A DNA stretch of 64,000 nucleotides from Kluyveromyces lactis (Eukaryota > Ascomycota > Saccharomycetes > Saccharomycetales > Saccharomycetaceae): the NCBI RefSeq assembly GCF_000002515.2, contig NC_006037.1, forward strand, positions 992,001 through 1,056,000, written 5' to 3'. The notes below the pieces were generated by a model. It was not told where the DNA came from. It did not search any database and saw only the letters and a program-made list of their open reading frames with translations. A program made the position numbers and the translations under genes. This document shows, one piece after another, positions 19,044 through 29,525 of this stretch (within the stretch, counting starts at the first letter, position 1; each line of letters begins with the position of its first letter).

Positions 19044-20577
19044 ACTGCATTCTTTCTTTCTTACTTAAGCAATCACTTTTCGCGGAAACATGCCTGTAAG
19101 AGGTTTGAGCAGACGCAACGGCAGCACAGCCAACATTCAGGTCAGTTCAAATAAAGATCATCGAACCTTTTAGCATAGGGTTTTTAAATCACCTGAAATT
19201 GTACATTCCTGAACAACAACCGACGTCACTAAGCCGTACTACATCGAATATCCTACGAAATATCTCATTTGCTATTATGCTCTGTCCGCATCTGTATGTC
19301 CAGAAGTGTTTGAGATTTATAATTGCTTGATAATTAAAAGGTGAATAACTATAGCAAGAGCCAGGTTTTCAAAACTTTGAGGTATGGTGCTTTGTAATTC
19401 AGCCCTCATTTGCTTTATTTAGAATTAACGCCTCGATACCTGTTAAGGGAAAGTGAGCAAATTCTTGGTTACTGGGTCTAGAAGAGAACATTTCTGGAAA
19501 AGCAGGTTGATCCTAATTGTGCTGGTCAACTTGTAGTCGAGTAGATGTGAATTCACAGTAGCACATCGACTCTTATTCATAAACGGAATTGGTGATACTT
19601 AGAGCGGCTTATTAGCTAACATGTTATGAAGTTTCATTTAGTATTGCAAAATATTCCGTTGACTGAGCCGCAGAAAAGAAACTGCCCAGCGAATATGTTA
19701 CGTCGTACAAAAATGTACATAGTCTTGCAATTCAGTTCCGTAACCATGGGCTATCGAATGAAAGGTGGACTAAAGAGTTCTCCGATTTCGTCTTCACAGT
19801 TTCTCAATGACGGATCAAATGGTTCTTCCGCATTTTTTGCCTATTCTGTTAATACCACTGAAAGCAAGTTTCGACTCGTGCACTGTTTCATACTGTTTCT
19901 AGGCCCACAGGCTGAAATAAAGTTATTCGCGTTGATCGTTTCTTCTTTGTACATTCAAACTTCTTTTCTTTTGTTACCACTTTCAGCCAACTAACCTGCT
20001 CCTAGTGATGATGTATTGGAATTTCACATAAGACACTGTAGTCATTTCACAAGATACCCACAGTTTTCTGGTGCAAGGTTTAATACCGAGCACACTATTG
20101 TAAGTCCATATCCGTCTTGATCTCGCTATTTTCGGAATATTCTCTCAACTCGAATCCCATTCCTTGCTGAATGGTTGTCTGAGGTAAGTCAAGTAACATG
20201 CAGTTTTAGGAAAAAAGTCTCGAAGTCTTAATTGATCAGTTAATCAAGCTTAACTCTGCTCTGATTCAAATTCACTGCCCTCTCCACACATTTAATCCAC
20301 GATATCCTCTCGCTGAACACACACATTTTGAGCCACTCGCATTTGAATTTGGTACCGAGAGACTAGACCAAATTAATCTGCCGTCATAATAGAATTAAAC
20401 AAATTATGTGCCGTGAAACCATGATATTTGTAGCGGAATAAGATTCATTCAGTCACTCAGCAGAACACGCTCTAACCACATCTTGAGTTTCAAGTTCTCT
20501 CAAGTATCCCCTGAGTCAACAATGTAACCACACAGATTTCTTTCTTTTGACAGATTTATCAGCTATGTCAAAGTTTG

Positions 20578-20585
20578 TATAAATA
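20578..20585 (+). promoter_or_regulatory. TATA box of PIR/GPI wall-protein gene
   Basis: TATAAATA, about 150 bases before the ATG at 20732, the usual spacing in yeast. A canonical TATA box suggests a highly regulated or highly expressed promoter. Confidence 0.65.
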
Positions 20586-20731
20586 CCAGGCAATATGGGA
20601 GGAACAGTATCGCATGTCATTTGAGAAGATGTTAAAGATTACTCTTGTAGTTATCAATTATTATCATTCACACGGTAGAACCAAACCAAGGTAACCTAAT
20701 TTAGCTTTTCAACCAAACGAAAAACCACAAC

Positions 20732-21991
20732 ATGCATTTCCAACCAGTACTTTCTTTCTTAATTGCCGCCGCGGGCTTTGTTAGCACTGTTACCTCCGCT
20801 GACAGTGACGCTTCTGAAAAGTTTATCTTAGAACCAAGTGACTTGGAATCTATCATCAAAGCCTTGCAAGAAGTTGACCATACCATCGATATACCTCATC
20901 TACAATTGAGTAATGTCACTAATGGCACGGCAGCTATCAGTGTTTCTAACTCTGCCACTTTCGATTTGGTTGGTGTGAAGGATGCCACCACTTTGCAAGT
21001 GACTAAAGATGGATACTTGGTTTCCGTTTCTGCTAATGGCGGTATCAAATATGCTACTATTGCCGCAGCTGCCGCAGATCCAGCCGTTCTGTTTACTGCA
21101 GATCAATCATATGCCTCTCCAGGCTTCTCTATATCTGGTGGTAACTTAGCCTTGAACGGTACTGACTCTTGGTTGTTGTCCGTCAACTCTACTGATTTGA
21201 CCTTCAAGGCCAACGGAGCTTCATTGCTGAACGGAGAAACTGTTAATATTCCATTAAGTTTGGCTGCTGTTGGTACTAGCGGCGGTTCTACTGTGCCAGA
21301 TTACCTCCCATCGCTGACTATCAACTCTGGTGCCGATATACAAAAGAGACATAACCAGGACAGCCATGACCACAGCAATTACACGTATGGTAGTGGTTTT
21401 AAACATGGTAACCACACCCACGGCTCTAATTACACTCATCACACCGATTACAGTAATCACACTCACACACAACCGCCACAATTCTCTGATCTATCGGGAG
21501 ACTTCACCACTACCGTCACTCATGAAACTACAGCTTTAGAACCAAAGGTCACTTTCCAGAAGAGGGCTGACGCTGTATCTCAAATCGGTGATGGCCAAAT
21601 CCAGGCTGGTACTGGTTCTACTGCTGTTGCCGAAACTACTCCTGCTGCTGCCGAAACTACTTCTGCTGCTGCCGAAACTACTCCTGCTGCTGCCGAAACT
21701 ACTTCTGCTGCTGCCGAAACTACTCCTGCTGCTGCCGAGACTACTCCTGCTGCTGTCGAAACTACTTCTGCTGCTGTCGAAACTACTCCTGCTGCTGCTG
21801 AAACCACTCCTGCTACCGAAACCACTCCTGCTGTTGTCACTTCCGCAGTCGAAACCACTCCTGTTGCTGTCACAACAGCTGCTTCATCCACTCAGGCTCT
21901 AAGTACTTACGCTGGAGCTGGTGTCAAGCAACTTGCTTCATCTTCTGGTTTGTTTGCAGCAGCCTGTGTGTTGGGATCTCTATTAATCTAG
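20732..21991 (+). CDS. Cell-wall protein with both PIR motif and GPI signal
   Basis: A 419-residue secreted wall protein. Residues 1-22 form a signal peptide ending VTSA. The N-terminal domain (23-200) is Ala/Ser/Thr-rich with several N-x-[ST] sites. A Lys-Arg (Kex2) site near 204 precedes a stretch rich in His, Asn and Tyr (DSHDHSNYTYGS, HGNHTHGS, NHTHTQ). A second Lys-Arg near 277 is followed by QIGDGQIQ, the PIR motif used for alkali-labile linkage to beta-1,3-glucan. Then comes a 7-residue AETTPAA/AETTSAA repeat, and a C-terminal hydrophobic GPI signal (GLFAAACVLGSLLI). One PIR motif plus a GPI signal is the plan of S. cerevisiae Cwp1, but sequence similarity to Cwp1 is not obvious. Codon bias suggests high expression. 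Confidence 0.8.
   Translation: MHFQPVLSFLIAAAGFVSTVTSADSDASEKFILEPSDLESIIKALQEVDHTIDIPHLQLSNVTNGTAAISVSNSATFDLVGVKDATTLQVTKDGYLVSVSANGGIKYATIAAAAADPAVLFTADQSYASPGFSISGGNLALNGTDSWLLSVNSTDLTFKANGASLLNGETVNIPLSLAAVGTSGGSTVPDYLPSLTINSGADIQKRHNQDSHDHSNYTYGSGFKHGNHTHGSNYTHHTDYSNHTHTQPPQFSDLSGDFTTTVTHETTALEPKVTFQKRADAVSQIGDGQIQAGTGSTAVAETTPAAAETTSAAAETTPAAAETTSAAAETTPAAAETTPAAVETTSAAVETTPAAAETTPATETTPAVVTSAVETTPVAVTTAASSTQALSTYAGAGVKQLASSSGLFAAACVLGSLLI
21621..21870 (+). repeat. 21-bp tandem repeat encoding AETT(P/S)AA
   Basis: About eleven in-frame copies of a 21-base unit (GCTGCTGCCGAAACTACTCC type) inside the wall-protein gene, alternating Pro and Ser at one codon. It forms the Thr/Ser-rich stalk likely to be O-mannosylated. 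The antisense strand is open over the array, which makes a spurious ORF. Confidence 0.85.
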
Positions 21992-22917
21992 ATTCGTCCG
22001 GCCTGATAATAGATAAAAGGAATCACTATCAAACAGGTTTCCTGTTTGTACCGGCTATCTGTATCTTCAAAACTATTCAATTTTTCCAGTTCGTGTTACC
22101 AGCAATTAGTGATCAAAAATCCGGATTCATGAAACGAATCCGAACCTTGCAGTTTGGGCGTGAAACTATGTTACGCATACAAACAGTCAAGAATTCAAAT
22201 GATAAATTATAAACAAATTCAAAACCTTACTTTGAGACACTTATAAACTTTTTTTATATGATACATAACTATGCTCATAAATTTGTCTGGCTCTCTACAA
22301 CCAATGGCACTTATTTTCTATAATAGATGTAGGATATATCTATCGCTTTCTACCTTTATAGCTAAGAAATCTACACATTCATTGTTGTCACCGTCGCCGA
22401 CGCTGTCGTTTGTCAGGAAAAGTCATGTGATCACAAAATCACTACTGAAACTGTAGAGCATTCCGAAAAGATCAGGAAGAGTGCTTGTGCCATAACACCC
22501 GTGCCCCTCAATCTATGCTTTCAGCGCTGTGGCTAAAGAAAAAGAAATATTATTACCCGGACTGTTAAAGTGTCGGAAGATGCCTTCGAGATGAATTTCT
22601 TTTGGTCTATGCGAAAAAAAGAAATGATTTAGTTCATGCGATGAGCAATTGGTGATTGAGAGAGGAATACACACTAGCAACTTAATTTTGACTCTTCAGA
22701 TCAGTCGATGGTAAACCTCGGGATTTCAGTTGTGTTATGCCACTTCTAATGTACCAAAAATTTCCTGTTTGGTTTCTTCAGTAAGCAAGATTTGGCATAT
22801 ATATATATATCCATTTATATATAATTTACTTCGGTTATGTACATGGAATGCTTGGTTGGTTGCCGTAGGAGAGATCCACATCAAGGCGTCCTTCAGCAAA
22901 TTTCCTAATTGAAGGAT
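21992..22917. other. Intergenic, permease promoter
   Basis: About 925 bases. A long TA-repeat TATA element lies at 22797-22810, about 110 bases before the permease ATG; a GCGATGAG (PAC-like) octamer at 22638-22645 is probably chance. No gene seen. Confidence 0.5.
22797..22810 (+). promoter_or_regulatory. TATA element of amino-acid permease gene
   Basis: Run of alternating T and A (CATATATATATATAT) about 110 bases upstream of the start codon, with a second TATATATAA at about 22818. Position fits a TATA box. Confidence 0.5.
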
Positions 22918-24663
22918 ATGACACACTTCTCCAAAAACATGGACACCAAACAGCAGGACTTATCTTCTTTGTCCGAAGTTGGACAAAGTTTTGCGAAAGA
23001 GGAAACATGGTCTGTCGAGAAACAACTCAAACCATTGGCAGAAGAGAAAGATTATGCTGATATGAACGATGTTGAAAAGGCTATTTATAACACTAAGGAC
23101 TCAAAATTGAATAAAGATTTATCCATTCGTCATCTTTTGACTTTGGCAGTCGGTGGTGCCATTGGTACAGGTTTGTTTGTCAATTCGGGCGATTCGTTGA
23201 GTACCGGTGGCCCTGCCTCTTTAGTCATTGCGTGGACCATCATTTCAACATGTTTGTTTACAATAGTCAACTCCTTAGGTGAATTGAGTGCTACTTTTCC
23301 TGTTGTTGGTGGATTCAATGTGTACGTCACAAGATTTGTAGAACCATCTTTTGGTTTTGCGGTGAATTTCAATTATCTAGCTCAATGGGCAATTCTTCTA
23401 CCATTGGAACTATGTGCTGCATCGATTACTATCAGATACTGGAACAAATCAATTAATCCAGATGCTTGGGTCAGTATATTCTACGTTGCTATCGCTTTTG
23501 CCAACATGCTGGATGTTAAATCATTCGGTGAAACTGAATTTGTCTTGTCTATGGTGAAAATTCTTGCCATCATTGGGTTCACTATTCTGGGGATCGTTTT
23601 AATCTGTGGAGGTGGTCCATCCGGTGGCTTTATAGGTGGGAAGTACTGGAATGATCCTGGCGCCTTTGTGGGTGATACTCCAGCTCAGCGTTTCAAGGGA
23701 TTGTCTGCAGTGTTCATCACAGCTGCTTTCTCCTATTCGGGATTGGAATTGGTCGGTGTTTCAGCTGCAGAATCCAGAAATCCAAGAGTAACTTTGCCAA
23801 AAGCTGCTAAGAGAACATTCTGGTTGATCACTATGAGTTATTTGGTCATCTTGACTTTGATCGGGTGTCTTGTTCCATCCAACGATCCTTTATTGTTGAA
23901 CGGTACCTCATCCGTTGATGCTGCTGCGTCACCATTAGTTATTGCCATTCAGAATGGTGGTATTAAAGGGTTACCATCCTTGATGAATGCCATTATTTTG
24001 ATTGCACTCTTGTCTGTAGCTAACAGTGCCGTTTACGCATGTTCAAGATGTATTATCTCAATGGCAGAAATTGGTAATTTACCTCGTTCTTTGGCCCATG
24101 TTGACAAGAAAGGTAGACCATTGTACGCAATTGCTATTACTCTCTTGGTTGGTTTATTGTCGTTCATTGCTGCTAGTAATAAGCGTGACGAAGTTTTCAC
24201 TTGGTTGAGTGCGTTATCTGGTTTATCTACTCTATTCTGTTGGTTTGCCATAAATTTGGCTCATTTAAGATTCCGTCACGCCATGAAACACCAAAATAGA
24301 TCCCTTGAAGAACTGCCGTATGTTTCAATGACTGGAGAATGGGGGTCTTGGTACGGCTGTATCGTTATCGGGCTGGTTTTAATTGCCTCCTTCTGGACCT
24401 CTCTATTCCCGGCTGGTGGGAACGGTGCTGATGCAACTTCATTCTTTGAAAGTTATCTCTCCCTACCGATTTTCATTGCTTGCTACCTTGGTCACAAGAT
24501 TTGGAAACGCAATTTAAGGTTGTACATCAAACTATCCGAGGTTGATGTCGATTCCGGCAGGACCGATACTGACGCAGCTACTCTTAAACAAGAAAAGGAA
24601 GCTGAAGCTGAATTAATGAAAACTAAACCTTTCTATATCAGACTGTGGAACTTCTGGTGTTAA
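22918..24663 (+). CDS. General amino-acid permease (GAP1/HIP1-like, AAT family)
   Basis: A 581-residue plasma-membrane amino-acid/proton symporter of the yeast AAT subfamily. The ATG at 22918 (MTHFSKNMDTK) is used because the upstream in-frame codon is TTG. Twelve hydrophobic spans follow a hydrophilic N-terminus with Lys residues suited to ubiquitin-dependent turnover. The first span carries the substrate motif GGAIGTGLF; GLELVGVSAAESRNPRVTLPKA and NSAVYACSRCI are diagnostic of the GAP1/HIP1/TAT/AGP branch. The SPLVIAIQNGGIKGLPS segment is closest by memory to Hip1 and Gap1. The C-terminus FYIRLWNFWC ends in the palmitoylatable FWC motif of this family. Substrate specificity cannot be read from sequence alone. 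Confidence 0.9.
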   Translation: MTHFSKNMDTKQQDLSSLSEVGQSFAKEETWSVEKQLKPLAEEKDYADMNDVEKAIYNTKDSKLNKDLSIRHLLTLAVGGAIGTGLFVNSGDSLSTGGPASLVIAWTIISTCLFTIVNSLGELSATFPVVGGFNVYVTRFVEPSFGFAVNFNYLAQWAILLPLELCAASITIRYWNKSINPDAWVSIFYVAIAFANMLDVKSFGETEFVLSMVKILAIIGFTILGIVLICGGGPSGGFIGGKYWNDPGAFVGDTPAQRFKGLSAVFITAAFSYSGLELVGVSAAESRNPRVTLPKAAKRTFWLITMSYLVILTLIGCLVPSNDPLLLNGTSSVDAAASPLVIAIQNGGIKGLPSLMNAIILIALLSVANSAVYACSRCIISMAEIGNLPRSLAHVDKKGRPLYAIAITLLVGLLSFIAASNKRDEVFTWLSALSGLSTLFCWFAINLAHLRFRHAMKHQNRSLEELPYVSMTGEWGSWYGCIVIGLVLIASFWTSLFPAGGNGADATSFFESYLSLPIFIACYLGHKIWKRNLRLYIKLSEVDVDSGRTDTDAATLKQEKEAEAELMKTKPFYIRLWNFWC

Positions 24664-25063
24664 TCCGGTTTCATCATTACTCTTCGGCACACTTCTGTTC
24701 AAACCATTTTAATGTTTTTACACCCTGTTAAACATTGACACATTACAAAAACACTTCTCTGCATATATAAAGAATAGAACCTCAAATCTATTCTTCTTTT
24801 GACTATATAATGATTCTCAGCATTTATACATTTATTCATTTAATTTGACTAAACTTTTCCGAAATTACAGCCCTTCGTGAACCACAGTTATTCCTGAACG
24901 CACGCTGTGGACGCGCCGCTCTTTCAAGAACACTTAAGCTTCATATCTTTCTCCTCCATCGGCAAAATCAACAGGGTTCATCACGGCACATAGTAGATAT
25001 CATTCTCACGTAAAAAAAAACAGTGGATATGACGTTTAGTCATTATAAAAGTTTAAAATTAAG
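24664..25063. other. Intergenic permease-TSC2
   Basis: About 400 AT-rich bases with a poly-A run just before the TSC2-like start. No gene seen. Confidence 0.4.
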
Positions 25064-28000
25064 ATGATTAACAAGGTAATCATATGTAAACAGAGGGAAC
25101 ATAAGCGGGTACCAGAAGCAGCAAGACATATGTCGTTATCCAATTCGTCACATTCAAGCGGATCAGATTCTGTGAGGAGCTCTGTGTTCCGTGAGTTTTC
25201 CTTGCTATTGAAGAGACACAATTCTGATATGAAGGTAAGAACACTTGAGGAGCACAAGGAATGGCTGGACCATTTAGACAGTGAAGCAGATGCCAAACAC
25301 AGGCGAAAGGCTATTCTGAACATCACCGATAATATTGATAAGTACGAGAAGAGTGAGATACCATTGATCTGGGTGAAGGCTACTTCTTTGCTGAAAAGAG
25401 ACGTGGATAATACGGAATCACGTATGCTCCTGGAATTATTGTCGAAATGTTGTCTGCATTGTGGTAATGAGCATTCAGTGAGACTCATGTTCTATTTTAC
25501 GCTTATTGACTTCTGCTGCGTCATGGGAGATAAGATTACTTTGAACCGTGCGTCGCTTGATTCATCTCTAGACCTAATTTTCAATGGCATTGACGGTTTG
25601 ACCCATCAGGGTACTGATATTGTGATTTTCGAACAACACGCGACTATGAATATTTCACAGTTATTGAGCTTATCCCTTTCAAATATTTTAAACTTCAATA
25701 CCAGAACCTGTATTTCGTTTTTATCGTTTTTGAATAATTGTCTCCGTAATTCAACACTTACGGTAGATGGACTTGGTATGATAATTCATTGCGCACAAAA
25801 GACACCAAGCCCAGAAGTTCTACTCTGTTGCTTCCATACAATTAATATCTTAATCAGTACAGAGCATGAGGATATTTCTGACCAATCCACTTATGACCTA
25901 GCCTATTTGATAACAGGGGCCATTAACTTGGATAATAAATTCAACCAACAGCTATTGAAAACCTTGGACGCTTTAATCGAATCCAAATACTGGGATCAAT
26001 TTGCGTATCAACTCAAAATTTTAATGGAAAGTCCTGATACAAATTATTTGAATCTACGAGGAGCAGTAACTATTCTGACGGATTTTGCGCTCCAGGATAA
26101 GGAAGACTGGTTTGTATGGTTAACAAAAATTTTTGAGAGGGGAAACACCATGTATGGTCAGATTCTAGAATGTATTAAGACTTTGATTACCGACGATCAT
26201 TTCTGTGAACAAGGAAATGGATACGTTTGGTACAACGAAGAGAATATGTGCCTATTAAAAATGTTGAGAGAGATTCTTTCTGTTGATGTAATAAGGGATA
26301 ATAATCCTATTACAATAGCATCTATATATAATGCCTTGTTCCAGGCACTACTATCCAAAAAATGGGAGCTATATGGTTTAAAGAATTCATCAGATTTATT
26401 GGCATTAGTTATTGAACACGAAGAACTTCTATCGAAGGAACAGATTTCAATAATAGCACAGTACCTTGAGTCATATCGGGACCCTTTTCCACAGAGTTCT
26501 TTAACTAAAATACTTCATATGTTAGATGCCACTGACGAAAGAACTGCTGCAATCGTAAAATATTTCGCAAACTCTTATGCGTTGTTCGATAGCGCGTGTA
26601 AGAAATTGATTGAAAAAAGCGTTCTGGAACTTTTGTCCTGTGATGAATCGCAGTCTGTGTTTGTTTCGTGTACGGAATTTCTCGTTGTTTTATCCGAATA
26701 TATACCTACTGACGCTTTAAAGAGTTATGTTGAAGCATATTTGGTTCCCAAACAACCTCGAAGGAAAAGCATAGTCAGTATAGGGATAGACCCACACAAA
26801 ATTAAGTGGAAACTTACTGAACAAAGCATTGCACTTGTACGACTTTTCCAACGTAAAATATTTATGTTTCCATACTTGATACTAACCTGGAGATGTTGTA
26901 TCAAGGCTAAAGATACTGTTGCCTTGCTAGTTCTCGCACGTATCCTCATGAAAATGAGGATTGACGCAGATAGTTTATTCTATTTTTGCGAAGAAACTGA
27001 CATAGATGGGTTAACCGCAACTTTAAATCGAAACACTGTAATTAAACCAGAAGGAATTGACGGCTCTTACTTATGGAAATATCCAGAAGATGAAACAACC
27101 TCCTATATTGATAAAGGTACACTTGGTAAAAAGTTTGACGCAGACTGCCTCGCTTATATCGATATTTCAGAGTGGACTGAACTCTTAATCGAGACATTAC
27201 GAAAACCTCTTGACTGGGAATTGTACACGTATCTACTTTCTCATTTATGTCCGCAGTTGGCTAATTATCATCTTTTCAAAAATGATAGACACAATATTGA
27301 AATATTACATGACCTTATTTTACATCAATTAAAGGATGGATGCCCAATAAAGATGGGTGTTGGGATCAATAAAAGTGACGTTCAACTTGCTTTTGTAAGG
27401 ACACTATCCTCATTGTTTCCATATTATGGGTTTTTGGGAAAGAGCAAGGCTGATGAAATGATTAAGATTTCATTAGGTGTTTTAGAATCATCATTTGAGA
27501 AGACAATTGTCCCCTTATTGCATAATTTTAGTGTTTCATGTTACGAAATCCCTTCTTCCATTAAGAAACATTTGAATCCACTTTTAGAGACAATCTCGAT
27601 AAGATTAACGAAAAAGCAAGCTATACCCTGTTTACTTGAATTTTTAATTGCCTTATCAGATTCCCCACAGATTATTTCTCCATTAACAATTGATCAATTG
27701 AAGCGTGTGTTTACCATTGCATTCAAATTGATCGAAGTATCGCATGATTTGAAAGAGGAGGCTGAAGAAGCGGATTTTGTGCGACACTCATTTACAGATG
27801 AACAGGAAGCATCTTTCAATCCATCTACCAGTAGTTTTACTGTCACCAAACAAATGGCACATTTTTATCTGACACTATCGTATCAGATCATATCACATTG
27901 GTTCATCAGAATTTCATTATCCAAACGACCATTGATAGCACCTTTTTTGATGGTAAAATTATCAACATTAAAACGTTGTGACGATACTGAAGCTTATAAG

Positions 28001-29095
28001 GACCTTGTTACTAGATTTACTACTACAGATTTAGAATTAAGAGTGGAGACAGTTACTTCAGATACTCCCAACAGTGGAGATCCGCATTATTTACATGAAT
28101 ACTGGTATCGAGATGGTAAAATCTTAAGCATAGAAGTAAACACTACAACCGGAGCATCATTAGTTGTCACTAGAGGTGCATCCGGAAATTCCATCTTCAA
28201 TGTGGATCCCATAGTAAAGAAGGAACCTGACAGTTTTGATTTATTCCAATTTGGTAAAAACACCAAACCCGCCTCTGCAAATATGTTCACGCCAGGGTAT
28301 GTTCTTGCACAATTTAGTGCAGAAGATACGTACGAAGACATGGTTCGGATCGAAGAACCCCACTTGATAAAGTCTATTCAGCTTGTTGATACTATCCCAG
28401 TGGTCGAATTTCACAAGATTGGATTGCTATACATGGGACCCAATGACACAACTGAAAAGGATATATTGTCACACTCTATGGAGGATGGATCCCATCAATA
28501 CAAATGGTTTGTTAACGAACTCGGATCAATAATAAAACTTGATCAAAATGAAACTTTTTACATCGGCGGTTTGAATCCTGGTACAGATGGAGAGTACGCG
28601 TTGATCTGGCATGATCAAAAATGTCAAATCGTGTTCCATACTGTATCCCTAATGCCTAACGACGACAAAGCAGATCCAGATCGAACAATGAAAAAAAGAC
28701 ACGTTGGTAATAACTTTATCAACATATATTACGATGAACGAAAACAGGACTCGTTCCCGTTTGACATAATCAAAAGTCAATTCAATTTCATAAACCTTGT
28801 CATCAAACCAATGTGGAACGGCAAAGATGAAAAAGACTCTGTGAGTGAATTCTATAAGGTGAAGATTTACAGAGCAAAAGAAGTTCCTGGTATATTCTCT
28901 ACATCCCACTTCAAAATCATGCATAGGCAGCGCCTCGCAGCGTATGTCAGGCATTTATGTACTGTCGCAAACACATTCGCACAAATTTGGCACGAGTCCG
29001 TATCGTCAGAACACTGTTCTACATGGTCTCGCAGATTCGCACACATCAAAACAATCAAAACGAGGCTAAAAAATCAATCTTCTGGCGCTTCTTAG
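25064..29095 (+). CDS. TSC2: Tuberin (TSC2) homolog, Rheb GTPase-activating protein
   Basis: A 1343-residue protein with the tuberin plan: a long helical, HEAT-like N-terminal region and a C-terminal Rap/Ran-GAP domain at about residues 1080-1335. Within the GAP domain the segments IVFHTVSLMP, MKKRHVGNNFINIYY, IKSQFNFINLVIKP and WSRRFAHIKTIKTRL line up by eye with human tuberin (IFHIATLMP, DKKRHLGNDFVSIVY, IKGQFNFVHVIVTP, WIARLRHIKRLRQRI). Asn1216 in the GN-N motif is at the place of the catalytic asparagine thumb, so activity is likely. Tuberin with TSC1 turns off Rheb and so TORC1. S. cerevisiae lacks TSC1/TSC2, so this is a retained ancestral gene. An alternative start is Met23. No TSC1 gene is in the window. 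Confidence 0.87.
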   Translation: MINKVIICKQREHKRVPEAARHMSLSNSSHSSGSDSVRSSVFREFSLLLKRHNSDMKVRTLEEHKEWLDHLDSEADAKHRRKAILNITDNIDKYEKSEIPLIWVKATSLLKRDVDNTESRMLLELLSKCCLHCGNEHSVRLMFYFTLIDFCCVMGDKITLNRASLDSSLDLIFNGIDGLTHQGTDIVIFEQHATMNISQLLSLSLSNILNFNTRTCISFLSFLNNCLRNSTLTVDGLGMIIHCAQKTPSPEVLLCCFHTINILISTEHEDISDQSTYDLAYLITGAINLDNKFNQQLLKTLDALIESKYWDQFAYQLKILMESPDTNYLNLRGAVTILTDFALQDKEDWFVWLTKIFERGNTMYGQILECIKTLITDDHFCEQGNGYVWYNEENMCLLKMLREILSVDVIRDNNPITIASIYNALFQALLSKKWELYGLKNSSDLLALVIEHEELLSKEQISIIAQYLESYRDPFPQSSLTKILHMLDATDERTAAIVKYFANSYALFDSACKKLIEKSVLELLSCDESQSVFVSCTEFLVVLSEYIPTDALKSYVEAYLVPKQPRRKSIVSIGIDPHKIKWKLTEQSIALVRLFQRKIFMFPYLILTWRCCIKAKDTVALLVLARILMKMRIDADSLFYFCEETDIDGLTATLNRNTVIKPEGIDGSYLWKYPEDETTSYIDKGTLGKKFDADCLAYIDISEWTELLIETLRKPLDWELYTYLLSHLCPQLANYHLFKNDRHNIEILHDLILHQLKDGCPIKMGVGINKSDVQLAFVRTLSSLFPYYGFLGKSKADEMIKISLGVLESSFEKTIVPLLHNFSVSCYEIPSSIKKHLNPLLETISIRLTKKQAIPCLLEFLIALSDSPQIISPLTIDQLKRVFTIAFKLIEVSHDLKEEAEEADFVRHSFTDEQEASFNPSTSSFTVTKQMAHFYLTLSYQIISHWFIRISLSKRPLIAPFLMVKLSTLKRCDDTEAYKDLVTRFTTTDLELRVETVTSDTPNSGDPHYLHEYWYRDGKILSIEVNTTTGASLVVTRGASGNSIFNVDPIVKKEPDSFDLFQFGKNTKPASANMFTPGYVLAQFSAEDTYEDMVRIEEPHLIKSIQLVDTIPVVEFHKIGLLYMGPNDTTEKDILSHSMEDGSHQYKWFVNELGSIIKLDQNETFYIGGLNPGTDGEYALIWHDQKCQIVFHTVSLMPNDDKADPDRTMKKRHVGNNFINIYYDERKQDSFPFDIIKSQFNFINLVIKPMWNGKDEKDSVSEFYKVKIYRAKEVPGIFSTSHFKIMHRQRLAAYVRHLCTVANTFAQIWHESVSSEHCSTWSRRFAHIKTIKTRLKNQSSGAS

Positions 29096-29525
29096 CACGA
29101 TCGCATCTAGTATGGGTTACTGGTAGTTAGTATCTCTGCAGCTTAATACCTGAGGGCCATTAGTAGTAAGTAATGAAACTTAATTATAATAGTTAGGTCA
29201 CGTGTAGTACATCACTCTTAACGAGCAGATCTAAAAATTTTTCGAAACTGTGATGCGAAGTATCAAAAAATTGAAAAGATTGATCATTGGAAAGCATATA
29301 CAATATTGAAGCAACAAAGCAATTTCAATATCGGTATACAAAGGTTTCCAATTAAGCTTCGAACTTACGCGAGCAGTCTCTGATACCGAGGAATTTAATT
29401 TATCTGTATCTTGCGATAGATAACGATTACAAACAGAGTATACTTTCTTTGAGTTTGTGGTATATCTTCCAATTGAAAAATTACACAAGAATTTATCATC
29501 AGAGCCATTAGATATACAGAGCAGG
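29096..29525. other. Intergenic TSC2-SUI2 with promoter motifs
   Basis: About 430 bases. A CACGTG site lies at 29199-29204 and an RRPE-like TAAAAATTTTTC at 29232-29243, both upstream of SUI2, consistent with a translation-factor promoter. In-frame codons 29457-29525 upstream of the SUI2 ATG are open but have no ATG. Confidence 0.5.

Larger units (their letters stand above)
18812..20731. other. Long intergenic region FPR1 to cell-wall gene
   Basis: About 1.9 kb containing the FPR1 promoter on the left and the long upstream region of the cell-wall gene on the right. Beyond the CACGTG and TATA sites listed separately I see nothing with coding character; the 122-codon ORF at 19626-19994 lacks protein-like composition and is not called. 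Long upstream regions are common for regulated wall-protein genes. Confidence 0.5.

Noticed and set aside
19626-19994. 122-codon ORF upstream of the wall-protein gene
   Set aside because: ATG present but composition is not protein-like and no homology is evident; likely chance.
21580-21891. Long ORFs in other frames over the AETTPAA repeat
   Set aside because: Low-complexity by-products of the 21-bp repeat in the wall-protein gene.
22638-22645. PAC-like GCGATGAG upstream of the permease
   Set aside because: The gene class does not fit and the site is 270 bases away; an 8-base match is expected by chance in 64 kb.
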